Positions 1 to 8,123 of a stretch of 45,814 bases of DNA are shown piece after piece. How positions within the stretch are numbered: position 1 is the stretch's first letter; every line of letters starts with the position of its first letter. Source of the DNA: Thermofilum sp. (GTDB lineage: Archaea > Thermoproteota > Thermoprotei > Thermofilales > Thermofilaceae); contig JAJHRM010000006.1 in the NCBI GenBank assembly GCA_020832965.1, forward strand, positions 1 through 45,814. Direction: 5' to 3'. The position numbers and the translations under genes are program-made. The notes under the pieces were generated by a model, which was not told the DNA's origin, made no database searches, and worked only from the letters and a program-made list of their open reading frames with translations.

Positions 1-312
1 CGTTGGCCGCCTGAGGGGATGGTCCGCACAGTACGAGAGGAACTGCGGGCCGTGGCCTCTAGTGTACCGGTTGTCCGGCAGGGCACTGCCGGGCAGCCAC
101 GCCGCAAGGGGTAACCGCTGAAGGCATTTAAGCGGGAAACCCGCCCCGAGACGAGGCGGCCGCTCTCGACCGTGGCTCACCGGCGACGGGGGCCGGGTCG
201 GGACGAGGGCGCCCGTAGAAGACGGGGTTGATGGGGTGGCGGTGTATGCACTGAGGGTTTCCGAGGTGCGAGCCGGCCACTCCCAATAGCCCGAGGCTGT
301 CTACCGGTGTGA
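1..312 (+). rRNA. 23S rRNA, 3' end (partial)
   Basis: The first bases carry the universally conserved sarcin-ricin loop (AGTACGAGAGGAAC at about 33-46), followed by the GC-rich 3' domain VI of large-subunit rRNA. The 5' part lies outside the window. The 3' end is not sharply defined; I place it where the GC-rich helices give way to AT-rich spacer, near 310. No 5S rRNA or tRNA follows directly, in line with crenarchaeal rRNA operons where 5S is usually elsewhere. Confidence 0.95.
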
Positions 313-337
313 GCTTGGGCATAAATCTCTCCGTGCG

Positions 338-390
338 GCAATAATTCGTTTTTCGTGCGAGAAATTATTGCTATGTAGCAAAGTTTTTTA
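338..390 (+). terminator. Hairpin plus T-run after 23S rRNA
   Basis: A 9-bp perfect inverted repeat (GCAATAATT at 338-346, AATTATTGC at 363-371) is followed by a run of six T at about 384-389. It sits just past the 23S end and before the CBS gene, so it is either the rRNA operon terminator or part of an rRNA processing stem. The role is inferred; the repeat and T-run are seen directly. Confidence 0.45.
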
Positions 391-416
391 GTCACGTTTA
401 GAGCCTTTTATTCTAT

Positions 417-1316
417 ATGCGTGTCAGCGAGTTACCTATTGGTCGCTTTCCGCCCCTAGCAGTCCTGCCTAGTAATTCTAGCATGCTGAGAGTGCTGGTG
501 GCTATGGGTAGGAACAGAATACGCCACATTCCACTAGTTAATGAGGAGGGAAGGCTTGATGGGATGGTATCAGCGAGAGGGGTTGTTGACTTCCTAGGTG
601 GGAAGAAATACGGGGAGATAGTTTTGTCGAGATTTAATGGTGATGTTTACAGAGCGCTGGAGGAAGTGTCTGTTGACGCTGTGAGGTATAATCCCCCGTT
701 TGTTTATCGCGATGCTGATGTTAGGGAGGTCATTGAGCTGATGATTGATCGTGGACTTGGTGCTCTCGCGGTGGTTGACGACTCTCTAAATGTTGTCGGG
801 ATAGTTTCCGAGAGGCATGTTATCTGTTTGTTAGCAGATGTTAGTACGCATGTGAAGGTAAAGGAAATAATGACAACCGAAGTCATAGCTGCATCGCCTA
901 TGGACACCCTTCAGCATTGTCTTAAGGTGATGTCTGACAGGCATATAAGGAGGCTCCCCCTGGTTTCTGCAGGCGAACTTAGAGGCATAGTGACTATTAA
1001 AGATGTTTTGTCGTTCTTAGCCAGGGAGGAGAATATTTTAAAATTAAAAAGCGACAAGGAAACTGTATATTCGACACCCCTGTTCTACTTATCCTCTAAA
1101 CCTGTTATAACGATAGAGGAAGAAGCTGACGTGGGCGTAGCTGTGAACTACATGAAGAAACATAATATAGGTGCACTGATAGTTACACGTAAAGGTAAAA
1201 TTACCGGGGTACTGACTGAAAGGGATATTCTAACGCGTTTGCCACGTGTTAAGGGAGTTGAAATATTTCTTGACGAAGCAACGAAAACTATGTTCGGATG
1301 CAGGGTATCCTTTTAA
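417..1316 (+). CDS. Four-CBS-domain protein
   Basis: 299 residues made almost entirely of CBS motifs: roughly residues 14-60, 88-137, 149-200 and 228-274, each with the pattern of a hydrophobic strand, a GI(L/V)...D helix and a G-(I/V)-(V/L)-(T/S)-(E/I)-(R/K) turn. CBS pairs form Bateman modules that bind adenosine nucleotides and act as energy sensors. No catalytic or membrane domain is fused, so it probably regulates a partner in trans; the partner is not evident here. It is read away from the 23S rRNA as a single-gene unit. The first repeat is the most diverged. Start is the first ATG of the frame. Confidence 0.85.
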   Translation: MRVSELPIGRFPPLAVLPSNSSMLRVLVAMGRNRIRHIPLVNEEGRLDGMVSARGVVDFLGGKKYGEIVLSRFNGDVYRALEEVSVDAVRYNPPFVYRDADVREVIELMIDRGLGALAVVDDSLNVVGIVSERHVICLLADVSTHVKVKEIMTTEVIAASPMDTLQHCLKVMSDRHIRRLPLVSAGELRGIVTIKDVLSFLAREENILKLKSDKETVYSTPLFYLSSKPVITIEEEADVGVAVNYMKKHNIGALIVTRKGKITGVLTERDILTRLPRVKGVEIFLDEATKTMFGCRVSF

Positions 1317-1376
1317 ATCTTATACCCTTAGCGTGCACCTTGCAAGCCCGGCGAGAACAAGAGCATGGTTAGCAAT

Positions 1377-1516
1377 TCGGGAGCTTAGAGCAGCGCCGGA
1401 AGAGCCGGTGATAGGTCTGGGAAAACCTACAGCCGAAAATGTCGTTACTCCGCAGGCTACTCAAGCTCGCGGAAAACACCCTTCCAACAAAAAATTTAAA
1501 CCTCAGTAAGGATTAA
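1377..1516 (+). pseudogene. C-terminal relic of a multicopy repeat-family gene
   Basis: The stretch translates to a tail (NLQPK.SLLRRLLKLAENT) that matches the tail of the long degenerate copy at 28331-29629 (NLQPKTPMLRRLLELAENP), with about 50 bases of clear nucleotide similarity. Upstream the reading frame is broken by two stops. It is therefore the fourth and shortest trace of this family in the window, lodged just before tRNA-Met. Nothing here suggests it is expressed. Confidence 0.65.
1490..1502 (+). promoter_or_regulatory. TATA element for tRNA-Met
   Basis: An AAATTTAAAC box is centred about 28 bases before the first base of the mature tRNA, the expected spacing for an archaeal promoter. 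Confidence 0.5.
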
Positions 1517-1524
1517 TTTTTCGG

Positions 1525-1625
1525 GCCGGGGTCGCCTAGCCTGGTCGAGGGCGCCGGACTCATAATCCGGTTAAGCGGAAAAGTCGCTCCGGAAAACCCG
1601 GGTTCAAATCCCGGCCCCGGCACCA
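1525..1625 (+). tRNA. tRNA-Met (CAU), elongator type, intron-containing
   Basis: Acceptor GCCGGGG (1525-1531) pairs with CCCCGGC (1615-1621); discriminator A and an encoded CCA follow. The T-arm is CCGGG-TTCAAAT-CCCGG. The anticodon stem CCGGA (1554-1558) pairs with TCCGG at 1588-1592 once a 22-nt insert after position 37 is removed, leaving a normal 5-nt variable loop. Anticodon is CAT at 1561-1563. The GCCGGGG acceptor fits archaeal elongator Met; an initiator would normally begin A-U. tRNA-Ile2 (CAU) is a less likely alternative. Confidence 0.93.
1565..1586 (+). other. tRNA-Met intron, canonical position 37/38
   Basis: Without removal, the tRNA would have a variable region of about 26 nt. 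Two copies of TCCGG, at 1566-1570 and 1588-1592, can each close the anticodon stem; only the second gives a standard 5-nt variable loop. The insert is thus a canonical archaeal intron cut by the splicing endonuclease. Exact ends could shift by a base. Confidence 0.85.
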
Positions 1626-1648
1626 TGCGTAGCGCATTCCACGGAAAG

Positions 1649-1658
1649 CTTTTTAAGA
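1649..1658 (+). promoter_or_regulatory. TATA element for tRNA-Gly
   Basis: CTTTTTAAGA is centred about 33 bases before the tRNA-Gly 5' end, allowing a short leader. tRNA-Gly probably has its own promoter rather than being co-transcribed with tRNA-Met. Confidence 0.45.
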
Positions 1659-1686
1659 TAGCTCTCCCCTTGATTTTTGCTGCTCC

Positions 1687-1763
1687 GCGGCCGTAGTCTA
1701 GCCTGGTAGGATGGCGGCCTTCCACGCCGCAGAACCCGGGTTCAAATCCCGGCGGCCGCACCA
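1687..1763 (+). tRNA. tRNA-Gly (UCC)
   Basis: Acceptor GCGGCCG (1687-1693) pairs with CGGCCGC (1753-1759), then A and an encoded CCA. The anticodon stem GCGGC/GCCGC encloses the loop CTTCCAC, giving anticodon TCC. The T-arm CCGGG-TTCAAAT-CCCGG is standard. There is no intron and the length is 77 nt with CCA. Confidence 0.95.
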
Positions 1764-1828
1764 CCGGTGTCCTAATACTTCTGGGTGGTAACTATTTACA
1801 ACGGATGCGTTTGTTTCAAAATAAAAGA

Positions 1829-1843
1829 AAAAGCTTAAAAATT
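1829..1843 (+). promoter_or_regulatory. BRE/TATA element upstream of the winged-helix gene
   Basis: AAAAAGCTTAAAAAT matches a purine-rich BRE plus TATA. It lies downstream of the first in-frame ATG (1805) and about 36 bases before the ATG at 1874, which favours the later start for the following gene. Confidence 0.45.
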
Positions 1844-1873
1844 AATCAAGTGCGAGTAAAGACGGTGTTAAGT

Positions 1874-2200
1874 ATGACGCAGGCAACAACGGGTGTAGAG
1901 AAGTTTCTGTTATCTTACATCTACTACGAGTACGGAGGAAAACTGTATTTCCAGAATCCTGGCGGTGATGCCGAGAAGTTTCTCGCAGAGTTGTTCGCAG
2001 AAGAATTTCTGCCCCGGAAGAATCCTAGTTTCTCACGCGTAGCCGAAGGATTTGCAGTAGCTTTACAGGGACTACGCGAGAAGGGCTACATCGAGATTAG
2101 GGGATATGAACTTATTCTAACTGATAATGGAAGATCTTTAGCTACCCAAATGAGACAAGAAGAGTATATGGAGTTAAAGAAGCGTTTCTCGAGGGTTTAA
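1874..2200 (+). CDS. Small winged-helix-like protein, uncharacterised
   Basis: 108 residues from the ATG at 1874, chosen because the only good TATA box lies just upstream; an in-frame ATG at 1805 would precede that promoter. The second half (FAVALQGLREKGYIEIRGYELILTDNGR) has the helix-plus-wing pattern of a winged-helix DNA-binding domain with a terminal beta-hairpin ending in LT..G. I do not recognise a named family. It converges on the next gene with a 6-bp gap. DNA binding is inferred from pattern only. Confidence 0.6.
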   Translation: MTQATTGVEKFLLSYIYYEYGGKLYFQNPGGDAEKFLAELFAEEFLPRKNPSFSRVAEGFAVALQGLREKGYIEIRGYELILTDNGRSLATQMRQEEYMELKKRFSRV

Positions 2201-2206
2201 CGCTAA

Positions 2207-2560
2207 CTAGCTTGGGACGTAAACATATTCCTCTATTTCTGGGTCAAATATTCGTTTTACCCTGCCGCTCTCCACAAGTTTCGTTAACGCTTGATAAAAT
2301 GCCACAGGCCTTACGCCTTTTCGAGTAACTTTTTCGTAGAGCTTTGACTTTGAAAGCTTGTTACCAGCAGAGGTGAGCTCGCCTAATATGATCCTCTCGG
2401 CTTCATCTGATAAGTAAGCTGCCTCCTCCCGCACCCCCTCTTGAGCAGTCACCTGCCTTTCAGCACCTGGACTTGGCATCAGGAAGGTTGTTAGATCAAT
2501 GCTCTGCGAACCCCCCTCCTCCTTTCCCCTTTTACTTTTTTTAACGCTCTTTTCCACCAT
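2207..2560 (-). CDS. Winged-helix protein, uncharacterised
   Basis: 117 residues if started at the second Met, which lies about 35 bases after a CTTAAATG element on the minus strand; a longer form would begin at 2590. The N-terminus is rich in Lys/Glu and looks disordered. The C-terminal 60 residues (LSDEAERIILGEL...KLYEKV...FYQALTKLVESGRVKRI) read as a winged helix with a final strand YVYVPS. Likely a DNA-binding regulator; target unknown. It sits beside a TnpB relic, but nothing else suggests foreign origin. Confidence 0.6.
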   Translation of the reverse strand: MVEKSVKKSKRGKEEGGSQSIDLTTFLMPSPGAERQVTAQEGVREEAAYLSDEAERIILGELTSAGNKLSKSKLYEKVTRKGVRPVAFYQALTKLVESGRVKRIFDPEIEEYVYVPS

Positions 2561-2620
2561 CAATTGCCTCACGCGAAAATAGTTTAACATGCATTTAAGG
2601 TTGACGCGCGCAAAGCAAGT

Positions 2621-2977
2621 TTACGTCAGCGTGCGCACCGTGTTACCCCGCCTTTTCACAGGGTTACGGGTTTTACTCTGCTGGGCGTAGCTATAAAGCC
2701 TTTTCGTTGTGATACGCCCCGGTAGCTTTGCCTCTATGCCTAAAGCTCTTAATCCCCTCGCCATCACGCCCAGACCTCCGTTCACGTCGCTGTGTGCATT
2801 GTGTGGCCATGCGGGCACGTCACCAACCTCCTAGGTTTCCTTATAACCTCGCATCCGTGGTACGCGCGTATTCTTAGTGCGCGCCTTCGCCCAGCCTGCT
2901 GGGGGAGTCTCTCCCGGTAGCCCCCGAAACAGGGTAGCTATACCACCCGCACTTCCCGTCCCCTCCATAGGGCTCGC
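2621..2977 (-). pseudogene. TnpB (IS200/IS605-type OrfB) relic, C-terminal part
   Basis: On the minus strand the reading AYHGCEVIRKPRRLV-TCPHGHTMHSDVNGGLGV covers the end of a TnpB RuvC/zinc region, including the H(S/R)D.N..L motif with its catalytic Asp. Only about 80 C-terminal residues are readable (2621 to about 2870). Upstream sequence to 2977 gives no good TnpB match. There is no TnpA and no N-terminal part. It is related to the relic at 15090-15663 (CAYHDIEVERSPRGL..HCP..HT.HSDAN). GCGCGC tracts lie at 2604-2611 and 2974-2982. Confidence 0.75.
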
Positions 2978-3076
2978 GCGCGATCGAACCTTTTTTGTCT
3001 AGAGCGTGCGACAGAGTACCTCATGATGATATGCAGCGGCAACTAAATATGGTCAGAAAATTGGTGAGCGCGCTAC

Positions 3077-3541
3077 TCAACTGCGTAGCAGTGCTTTCTC
3101 AAAATATTCACGAAGAAATCTCCTGTCATCTACTATCTTCGAATGAAAATCTTCCAAGTACTTTTCGCCTACAATGCGTACAGCCTGCAGAGACACATAA
3201 ATACTACCATCCCTATCTTCCCGAAGCACACCATATGCCTCAACATACTTTCTCTCGGAAATGCCCTTAATTTCAATTAAATGCCGCTTCTCCGGCCACA
3301 GCCTTAAGCGAATAACATCTTCATTTAAAGTCAGAAATATGTCCGCGTACCTTCCGCCTACATATATTTCTTTCACTACACCTACAAGGGATACTTTCCG
3401 AGAATAAAGCGTCACATTACCCAGCGCGACTTTAACGAAGATATATGTCCCTCGCCTCACATTACTCCTCTTAATTTCCCAGGGGTAAACTCTCAAATAG
3501 CAATCAAGGTAAATCTCTTTGGTCGTACTATTTTCAAGCAC
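3077..3541 (-). CDS. OB-fold-like protein, uncharacterised
   Basis: 154 residues. Residues about 45-115 alternate short beta strands (VSLVGVVKEIYVGG, ADIFLTLNEDVIRLRLW, VEAYGVLRED.DGSIYVSLQAVRIV), the rhythm of an OB-fold like those in RPA-type single-stranded DNA-binding proteins. A helical tail follows. No zinc ligands or catalytic motif are seen. It is divergent from the HerA-like ATPase gene with a 71-bp shared promoter region, which hints at a related role in DNA processing. Family assignment is inference. Confidence 0.55.
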   Translation of the reverse strand: MLENSTTKEIYLDCYLRVYPWEIKRSNVRRGTYIFVKVALGNVTLYSRKVSLVGVVKEIYVGGRYADIFLTLNEDVIRLRLWPEKRHLIEIKGISERKYVEAYGVLREDRDGSIYVSLQAVRIVGEKYLEDFHSKIVDDRRFLREYFEKALLRS

Positions 3542-3612
3542 ATCATAGAAATCTCAAGCTAATAATAAAAGCCTACCCATCTACCGAGTTTAAAACAAAG
3601 TGAAAATAGCTT

Positions 3613-4599
3613 GTGATGATTAACAGGTGTAAGAAGCTGTGTATCTCCCTCGGACCGCTACCCTTTCCCAAGCTTTGCATAGAGCAGGGACATGTAATAT
3701 TAGTGGGACCCACTGGCAGCGGCAAAACGAATACAGCTAAAGTTATTATAGAGGAACTTGAAAGGCACGGAGTACCGGCTCTTATCCTCGATTATCACGG
3801 TGAATATGATGAGTTTGCTAAGGTCGTACCTGGCGAAGATCTTTCCTTCAACATGCTCGCCACACAAGAAATTGAATTCATTGTCGATATCCTCAGCTCG
3901 GTTTTTCAGATTAGTGAACCTCAATGGTACATTCTTCTAAAAGCTTTGAAGAAAGGAAAGCCTCCTTACAGACTGGCTGATGTGATCTCTCTGCTAGAGG
4001 AGGAGCCAACAAGGGATTGGCGGGAATACGAGATCAAGTCAGCCATACTAAGAAGATTAACCATACTTAATGAAGGAGTTCTTGGAAGAACTCTGAACGG
4101 GGATAAACCCCCAGACACTATTTTTAAGAAGACTGTGGCGGTTGACATGAGTACCTTACCCGTCAGATATCGTGGGCTTCTTTCGCTAATAATTTTAAAG
4201 CACTTATACGACTACGCTGTCGCAAGGTCAAAAGTCAATACTATTGTTCACGCGACGGTCATAGAGGAAGCGTGGAATATATTGGCCTATAGAGCCAAGT
4301 GGGAGACTCCATCCATAGGTGAGAGATTGTTCCTGGAGCTTAGAAAATACGGAGAACTCATCGTAGCTGTATCTCAGAGACTTGACGATCTCTCCGAGAG
4401 GGCAGTCCACAATGCAAGGTATATTTTTCTGACGAATGTTTTACAGACGGATTTACAAAAGCTTGGATTGCAAGCATATACCGTTAGGCTCGCTGAAACC
4501 ATGAAACTAAAGAGAGGATTTGTCCTTGGTATAATAGAAAATCACAGGATCAGGAGAATTAGAGTCAGGCGTGCTCGAAGAATATCGACGGGCAGATAA
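3613..4599 (+). CDS. HerA/VirB4-like ATPase (DUF87-type)
   Basis: 328 residues with a Walker A GPTGSGKT at 32-39 followed by a strand-helix-strand and LDYHGEYDEF, typical of HerA-FtsK superfamily ATPases. The Walker B region is TVIEEAWNIL, where HerA proteins usually have EEAH. A late arginine-rich region (HRIRRIRVRRARR) ends the protein. It lacks the N-terminal HAS barrel of full HerA, and no nurA is nearby, so it is a short HerA-like helicase/translocase, not the repair HerA itself. Start GTG at 3613 or ATG at 3616; a GTTTAAAAC box 25 bases upstream supports leaderless initiation. Confidence 0.8.
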   Translation: MMINRCKKLCISLGPLPFPKLCIEQGHVILVGPTGSGKTNTAKVIIEELERHGVPALILDYHGEYDEFAKVVPGEDLSFNMLATQEIEFIVDILSSVFQISEPQWYILLKALKKGKPPYRLADVISLLEEEPTRDWREYEIKSAILRRLTILNEGVLGRTLNGDKPPDTIFKKTVAVDMSTLPVRYRGLLSLIILKHLYDYAVARSKVNTIVHATVIEEAWNILAYRAKWETPSIGERLFLELRKYGELIVAVSQRLDDLSERAVHNARYIFLTNVLQTDLQKLGLQAYTVRLAETMKLKRGFVLGIIENHRIRRIRVRRARRISTGR

Positions 4600-4651
4600 A
4601 TGCAGGAAAAAAGCCTGTGACGAGGTATTATTTTATCTTACATGCATGCGA

Positions 4652-4668
4652 AAAAAATAATTATATTA
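4652..4668 (+). promoter_or_regulatory. BRE/TATA element
   Basis: A run of A followed by TTATATTA is centred about 27 bases before the ATG at 4693, which decides that start over the earlier in-frame ATG at 4642. Confidence 0.55.
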
Positions 4669-4692
4669 ACTTATTTCAATCATGGATCTGGC

Positions 4693-4965
4693 ATGGCTGT
4701 ACAACGCAGGGAGAGAAGGTTACGGGTACGATGGCGTGAAGAAGTTCCCAGCGGGAAAGCTTTCATCAACCCAGAGACAATGAAGGAATTGGCAATTCTC
4801 TCAGAGGTAGAAGTGGTTATTGCAGGCAAGAAAAAGCTCTACTTCACAGCTATGCCTAACGAGTCTGTTCCTCGCAGAGAAGTATGGTGCAACGCCGATG
4901 AACTTAAAAGTAGCGGGGTAGCAGATAACTCGATTGCAACCATAAGGGCTAAGAGGGTGGAATGA
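4693..4965 (+). CDS. Small beta-barrel protein, uncharacterised
   Basis: 90 residues. The pattern (AFINPETMKELAILSEVEVVI-AGKKKLYFTA...WCNADELKSSGVADNSIATIRAK) resembles the double-psi beta-barrel of Cdc48 N-domains and AbrB-like proteins: a residue set for an order-preserving L....V..GD.V.I repeat, here with weak conservation. Role unknown. It abuts the PhoU-like gene with no gap, so the two are co-transcribed. The N-terminus is Arg-rich. Fold assignment is tentative. Confidence 0.6.
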   Translation: MAVQRRERRLRVRWREEVPSGKAFINPETMKELAILSEVEVVIAGKKKLYFTAMPNESVPRREVWCNADELKSSGVADNSIATIRAKRVE

Positions 4966-5619
4966 ATGACAAGCCTGTCAATTGCTGATGCAAAACTGAT
5001 CGCTACATTGAGAAAAGAGCTGCAACTCTCACAGGAAATGCTTGAGGAAATACGCAGGATTATTAAAACAATAAACGACGATAAATTCAGGGAGGAACAG
5101 AAAACAAGGATAAATAGGATTCAAAAGGTAAAAGAAGAAACAATAAGCTTACAGGCAGATTATCTAGGTTATCTCACAAAGACCTCGAGAGCTTTAATGC
5201 ATAGAGAAGAATGGGTTAGAATAGGTTCACGGATTCTAAGTGTTATCGACAAATTAAGTGGCATTTCTTACAGGCTTGGCTTCCTAACAGAAAAGAACTG
5301 GCTTGTACCAGAGAGGGTGTCAGCTAACCTAGTTAGGATATGCGATAATGTTTCTGCGATGACTGAGTTGCTGAACCAGGCGATGATCAAGCTACTAAAT
5401 GAGCCAGCCCAAACACTAGAGGATTTAAGAAAAATAGCAGAGCTGGAGAATTCCACGGATGCTCTCTATAGAGAAACAATTTTCGAGGTTCTTGAAGCAA
5501 ATATTTCAAGCAGCACCATGCTGCTCTTATTAAGCATCGCTGAAATGCTTGAGGACAGCTCTGACACTATTTACGACATGGTGAGCAACCTTTACATAGT
5601 GCTACTAGAAATAACGTAG
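4966..5619 (+). CDS. PhoU-like (DUF47-type) helical protein
   Basis: 217 residues, almost all helical with heptad-like Leu spacing, and two E..(A/T)D.LY-type repeats (about 158-168 and 188-200: ELENSTDALYRE, MLEDSSDTIYDM) typical of PhoU/DUF47 proteins that bind metal through Glu/Asp clusters. Family members often accompany phosphate or divalent-ion transporters; none is present here. ATG directly follows the stop of the upstream gene, so translation is probably coupled. Confidence 0.65.
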   Translation: MTSLSIADAKLIATLRKELQLSQEMLEEIRRIIKTINDDKFREEQKTRINRIQKVKEETISLQADYLGYLTKTSRALMHREEWVRIGSRILSVIDKLSGISYRLGFLTEKNWLVPERVSANLVRICDNVSAMTELLNQAMIKLLNEPAQTLEDLRKIAELENSTDALYRETIFEVLEANISSSTMLLLLSIAEMLEDSSDTIYDMVSNLYIVLLEIT

Positions 5620-5630
5620 CCCATGGGCTC

Positions 5631-8021
5631 CTAGAAGAAGTCCGTGAGCGAAGCTTGTCTCCTGCCCCCCAGGAAATGTTCCTCCCGGATTCCGAAATAC
5701 TCGAGTATTCTCAAGGCGGCCGGGATCAATTGGCGCCGCACGTAATAGTCAGCATCTACCTCGTTGATGTGCTTAACGCTTATATAAGGTTTGGCTCTCT
5801 CGGATACCTTTCCTGAACCCTTGAGAATAACATACCCTACTTTTGAACCCTTTCCAATGCGGTAACCCAGCTTTCTCAATTCTCTGGCAGCTTGGACGTG
5901 GGGTGCATCTACCTCATACTCGCCCAGATCCTTTGAAAGGGTCTTCCAGATTACTAACTTTTCTAAAGGTATTTTGCCGCTACTTAGCTCCCCGATAATC
6001 TTCTTCACGTACTCTACCGCTTTCCATGGATCTTCCTCCTTGAGTACTATTCTGACAACCTCCTCCTGTAAGTCCTTAGAAATTTCTGCCCAATCACCAC
6101 GAACAGCTTCAAAGCCCACCAAGTCAACCCTGCCGTCAGGCAATAATCCACAATACTTTTTCTTTGCCTCAGTGAAGAAGACTTTCGTATATACCTTGTC
6201 AACTTTAATCTCAAATCCAAGCTCCTTCTCAACAAAATTTATCAGTTTTGCAACTTTATCTTCCTCGTTTTTAACAAATATGCTATCTGTATCACCATAA
6301 ATAATCTCCAGGCCCAAGTTCTCCGCGTAGGAGATAGTTTTCCTAATTAATTCGCGCCCCCAAGCGGTTGTTGCCTCCGCAACTTCCCTCTTATACCACC
6401 TGGCCAGCCCCCAACCACTGTAACCATAAGTAGCATTGGTTATTATTTTGATGGCCTTCTGCCTTTCGTCAAGAACCCTGTATACTTCACTGGCTGGATC
6501 TAGACTTTTCATCGCCTCCCTTATCTCCTTCCTAGCCCTTATAAGGCTCTCGAGTACAACGCGGTAGAAGCCTGGTGGCTCTCTTCTAAACCTGTGTCCA
6601 ACTTCCGGAGCGACCCACACCATGTTATTAGGAACCTTTTCGTTGGGCGCAATGTAAGTGTCTGGGGAGATATTATACTTAATCATTACATTAGGATACA
6701 TGGATGAGAAATCTAGAACAACTATGTTCTTGTGTATACCTGGTCTTGGCTTCAGGACTATTGCACCCTTATATGTCTCTTCTCCTCTTTCTCTAGAGTT
6801 CGGCACTATCTCATTGTAGTGGAATGCTTGTCTTATTAAGAACCATTCAACCCTGTTACCCACGGAGGCAGCAAAAACCTGGTCAAGGGGAAGCCCAACT
6901 AGGCTGGATAACTGGATGCCGAAGGGTATAACAACTCGTCCAAGCATATACGTGCTCCTGGCATCGTCCAGTGCGTATTGTTTAAGAAGGGTTTTTCCTT
7001 CCTCGGAATCCCAATACTCGTAAATCCTACTGGCATCAAGCAGCATTCTTTCGGACTTTGAGACAACTCCTAGATATTCAGCAACATTTTCTAAGGTCTT
7101 AACTTTCACTTCTTGTAGATCACTGGCATAATCGTATAAATCCACGTTTGCTCTACCCACTATTGAGAAGTGTCCATACACGCTTTGAGCAGGCTCGCCT
7201 AAATTTCTACCAAGCTTTAACTTCACACCATTTATGCGCGCGCGCTCTAGAAGATACGGCCAGTCAAACCTATTAGAGTTGTAGCCTAGAACCACGTCGG
7301 GGTCGTAAGATTTTAAATCATCAATAAACTCCTCAATTAACTTTTTCTCGCCTCCTCCGTCTGCAGAAAAGACCTCTCCCCCTCTGTCGTGCACTCTACC
7401 GATGAGGATTATTGGATCTCTAGCCGGATCCGGCTCGCCAAACTTATTATAACACTCTATGTCAAATGCATAAGTTCTAAGCCGTGGTACCTTCTTTAAA
7501 TCAAGAACGTGCGGGTCTCCCGCTATTTCGTATGCCTCATCGACAAGCCACCCCTTAGGAATATTTAATTCACGCACTTTAGCCTCGATCCACGAGCTTG
7601 GAAGAATGTTCCTGTCGACCATGTATCTCATATAGAAGCGAATATCTGCCTCCAAAACCTCTTTTACACCACTTATTCTCGAGACGGCGTCCCTTGCCTC
7701 GGGGACTCTCCTTGGATCAGCAAGAGTAATTTTTAATGCGGCTGTTGGCTTTCCATAGTACTTCTTCTCGACATTCTCTATAGAGAGAAGCTTATAGTGT
7801 TGTAAGCATTGCTTTATAACCTCCGAGCTCCCTGGCTCCGCTATCACGTAGAAATACGGTTTAAAGCTCCTCTCTAGGACAACCACTCTTTTGTCATCTT
7901 CACTTATTCCCCACATGTAGATTACCGGTTGCTCGCCAACAACATCGTAATTAATGTCTAGCAACCAGAACTCTAAGTTTAGCAGTTCGCTGGAAGGTTG
8001 TCTGCTTGCACGCGCAACCAT
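5631..8021 (-). CDS. Family B DNA polymerase
   Basis: 796 residues from the Met at 8021, favoured because a TTAAATG box lies about 40 bases upstream; an in-frame ATG at 8072 would add 17 Cys/Lys-rich residues. Numbering from 8072, the exonuclease motifs are FDIE (203-206), GYNSNRFD (263-270) and Y-x3-D (366-370). Polymerase motif A is LDFSSMYPN (453-461), motif B is KAIKIITNATYG, and motif C is YGDTDS (592-597). All catalytic Asp residues are intact, so it should be a proofreading replicative polymerase. The last eight residues, QASLTDFF, form a textbook PCNA-binding PIP box. Subfamily (B1 or B3) not settled. Confidence 0.95.
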   Translation of the reverse strand: MVARASRQPSSELLNLEFWLLDINYDVVGEQPVIYMWGISEDDKRVVVLERSFKPYFYVIAEPGSSEVIKQCLQHYKLLSIENVEKKYYGKPTAALKITLADPRRVPEARDAVSRISGVKEVLEADIRFYMRYMVDRNILPSSWIEAKVRELNIPKGWLVDEAYEIAGDPHVLDLKKVPRLRTYAFDIECYNKFGEPDPARDPIILIGRVHDRGGEVFSADGGGEKKLIEEFIDDLKSYDPDVVLGYNSNRFDWPYLLERARINGVKLKLGRNLGEPAQSVYGHFSIVGRANVDLYDYASDLQEVKVKTLENVAEYLGVVSKSERMLLDASRIYEYWDSEEGKTLLKQYALDDARSTYMLGRVVIPFGIQLSSLVGLPLDQVFAASVGNRVEWFLIRQAFHYNEIVPNSRERGEETYKGAIVLKPRPGIHKNIVVLDFSSMYPNVMIKYNISPDTYIAPNEKVPNNMVWVAPEVGHRFRREPPGFYRVVLESLIRARKEIREAMKSLDPASEVYRVLDERQKAIKIITNATYGYSGWGLARWYKREVAEATTAWGRELIRKTISYAENLGLEIIYGDTDSIFVKNEEDKVAKLINFVEKELGFEIKVDKVYTKVFFTEAKKKYCGLLPDGRVDLVGFEAVRGDWAEISKDLQEEVVRIVLKEEDPWKAVEYVKKIIGELSSGKIPLEKLVIWKTLSKDLGEYEVDAPHVQAARELRKLGYRIGKGSKVGYVILKGSGKVSERAKPYISVKHINEVDADYYVRRQLIPAALRILEYFGIREEHFLGGRRQASLTDFF

Positions 8022-8123
8022 ACTAGTGCAACAAAGTTTAGTCGAATACTTGCATTTAAGCTTACAGCTCAAGGTAGAAACTGGAAAATCTGCCGGTAAT
8101 TTAATTAATGAGTGTCCTAACCC

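Noticed and set aside
128..395. Open frames on the minus strand across the 23S rRNA end
   Set aside because: They are shadows of rRNA and spacer sequence.
3021..3030. ATGATGA resembling a C box of a C/D guide RNA
   Set aside because: No CTGA D box within a suitable distance on the same strand.
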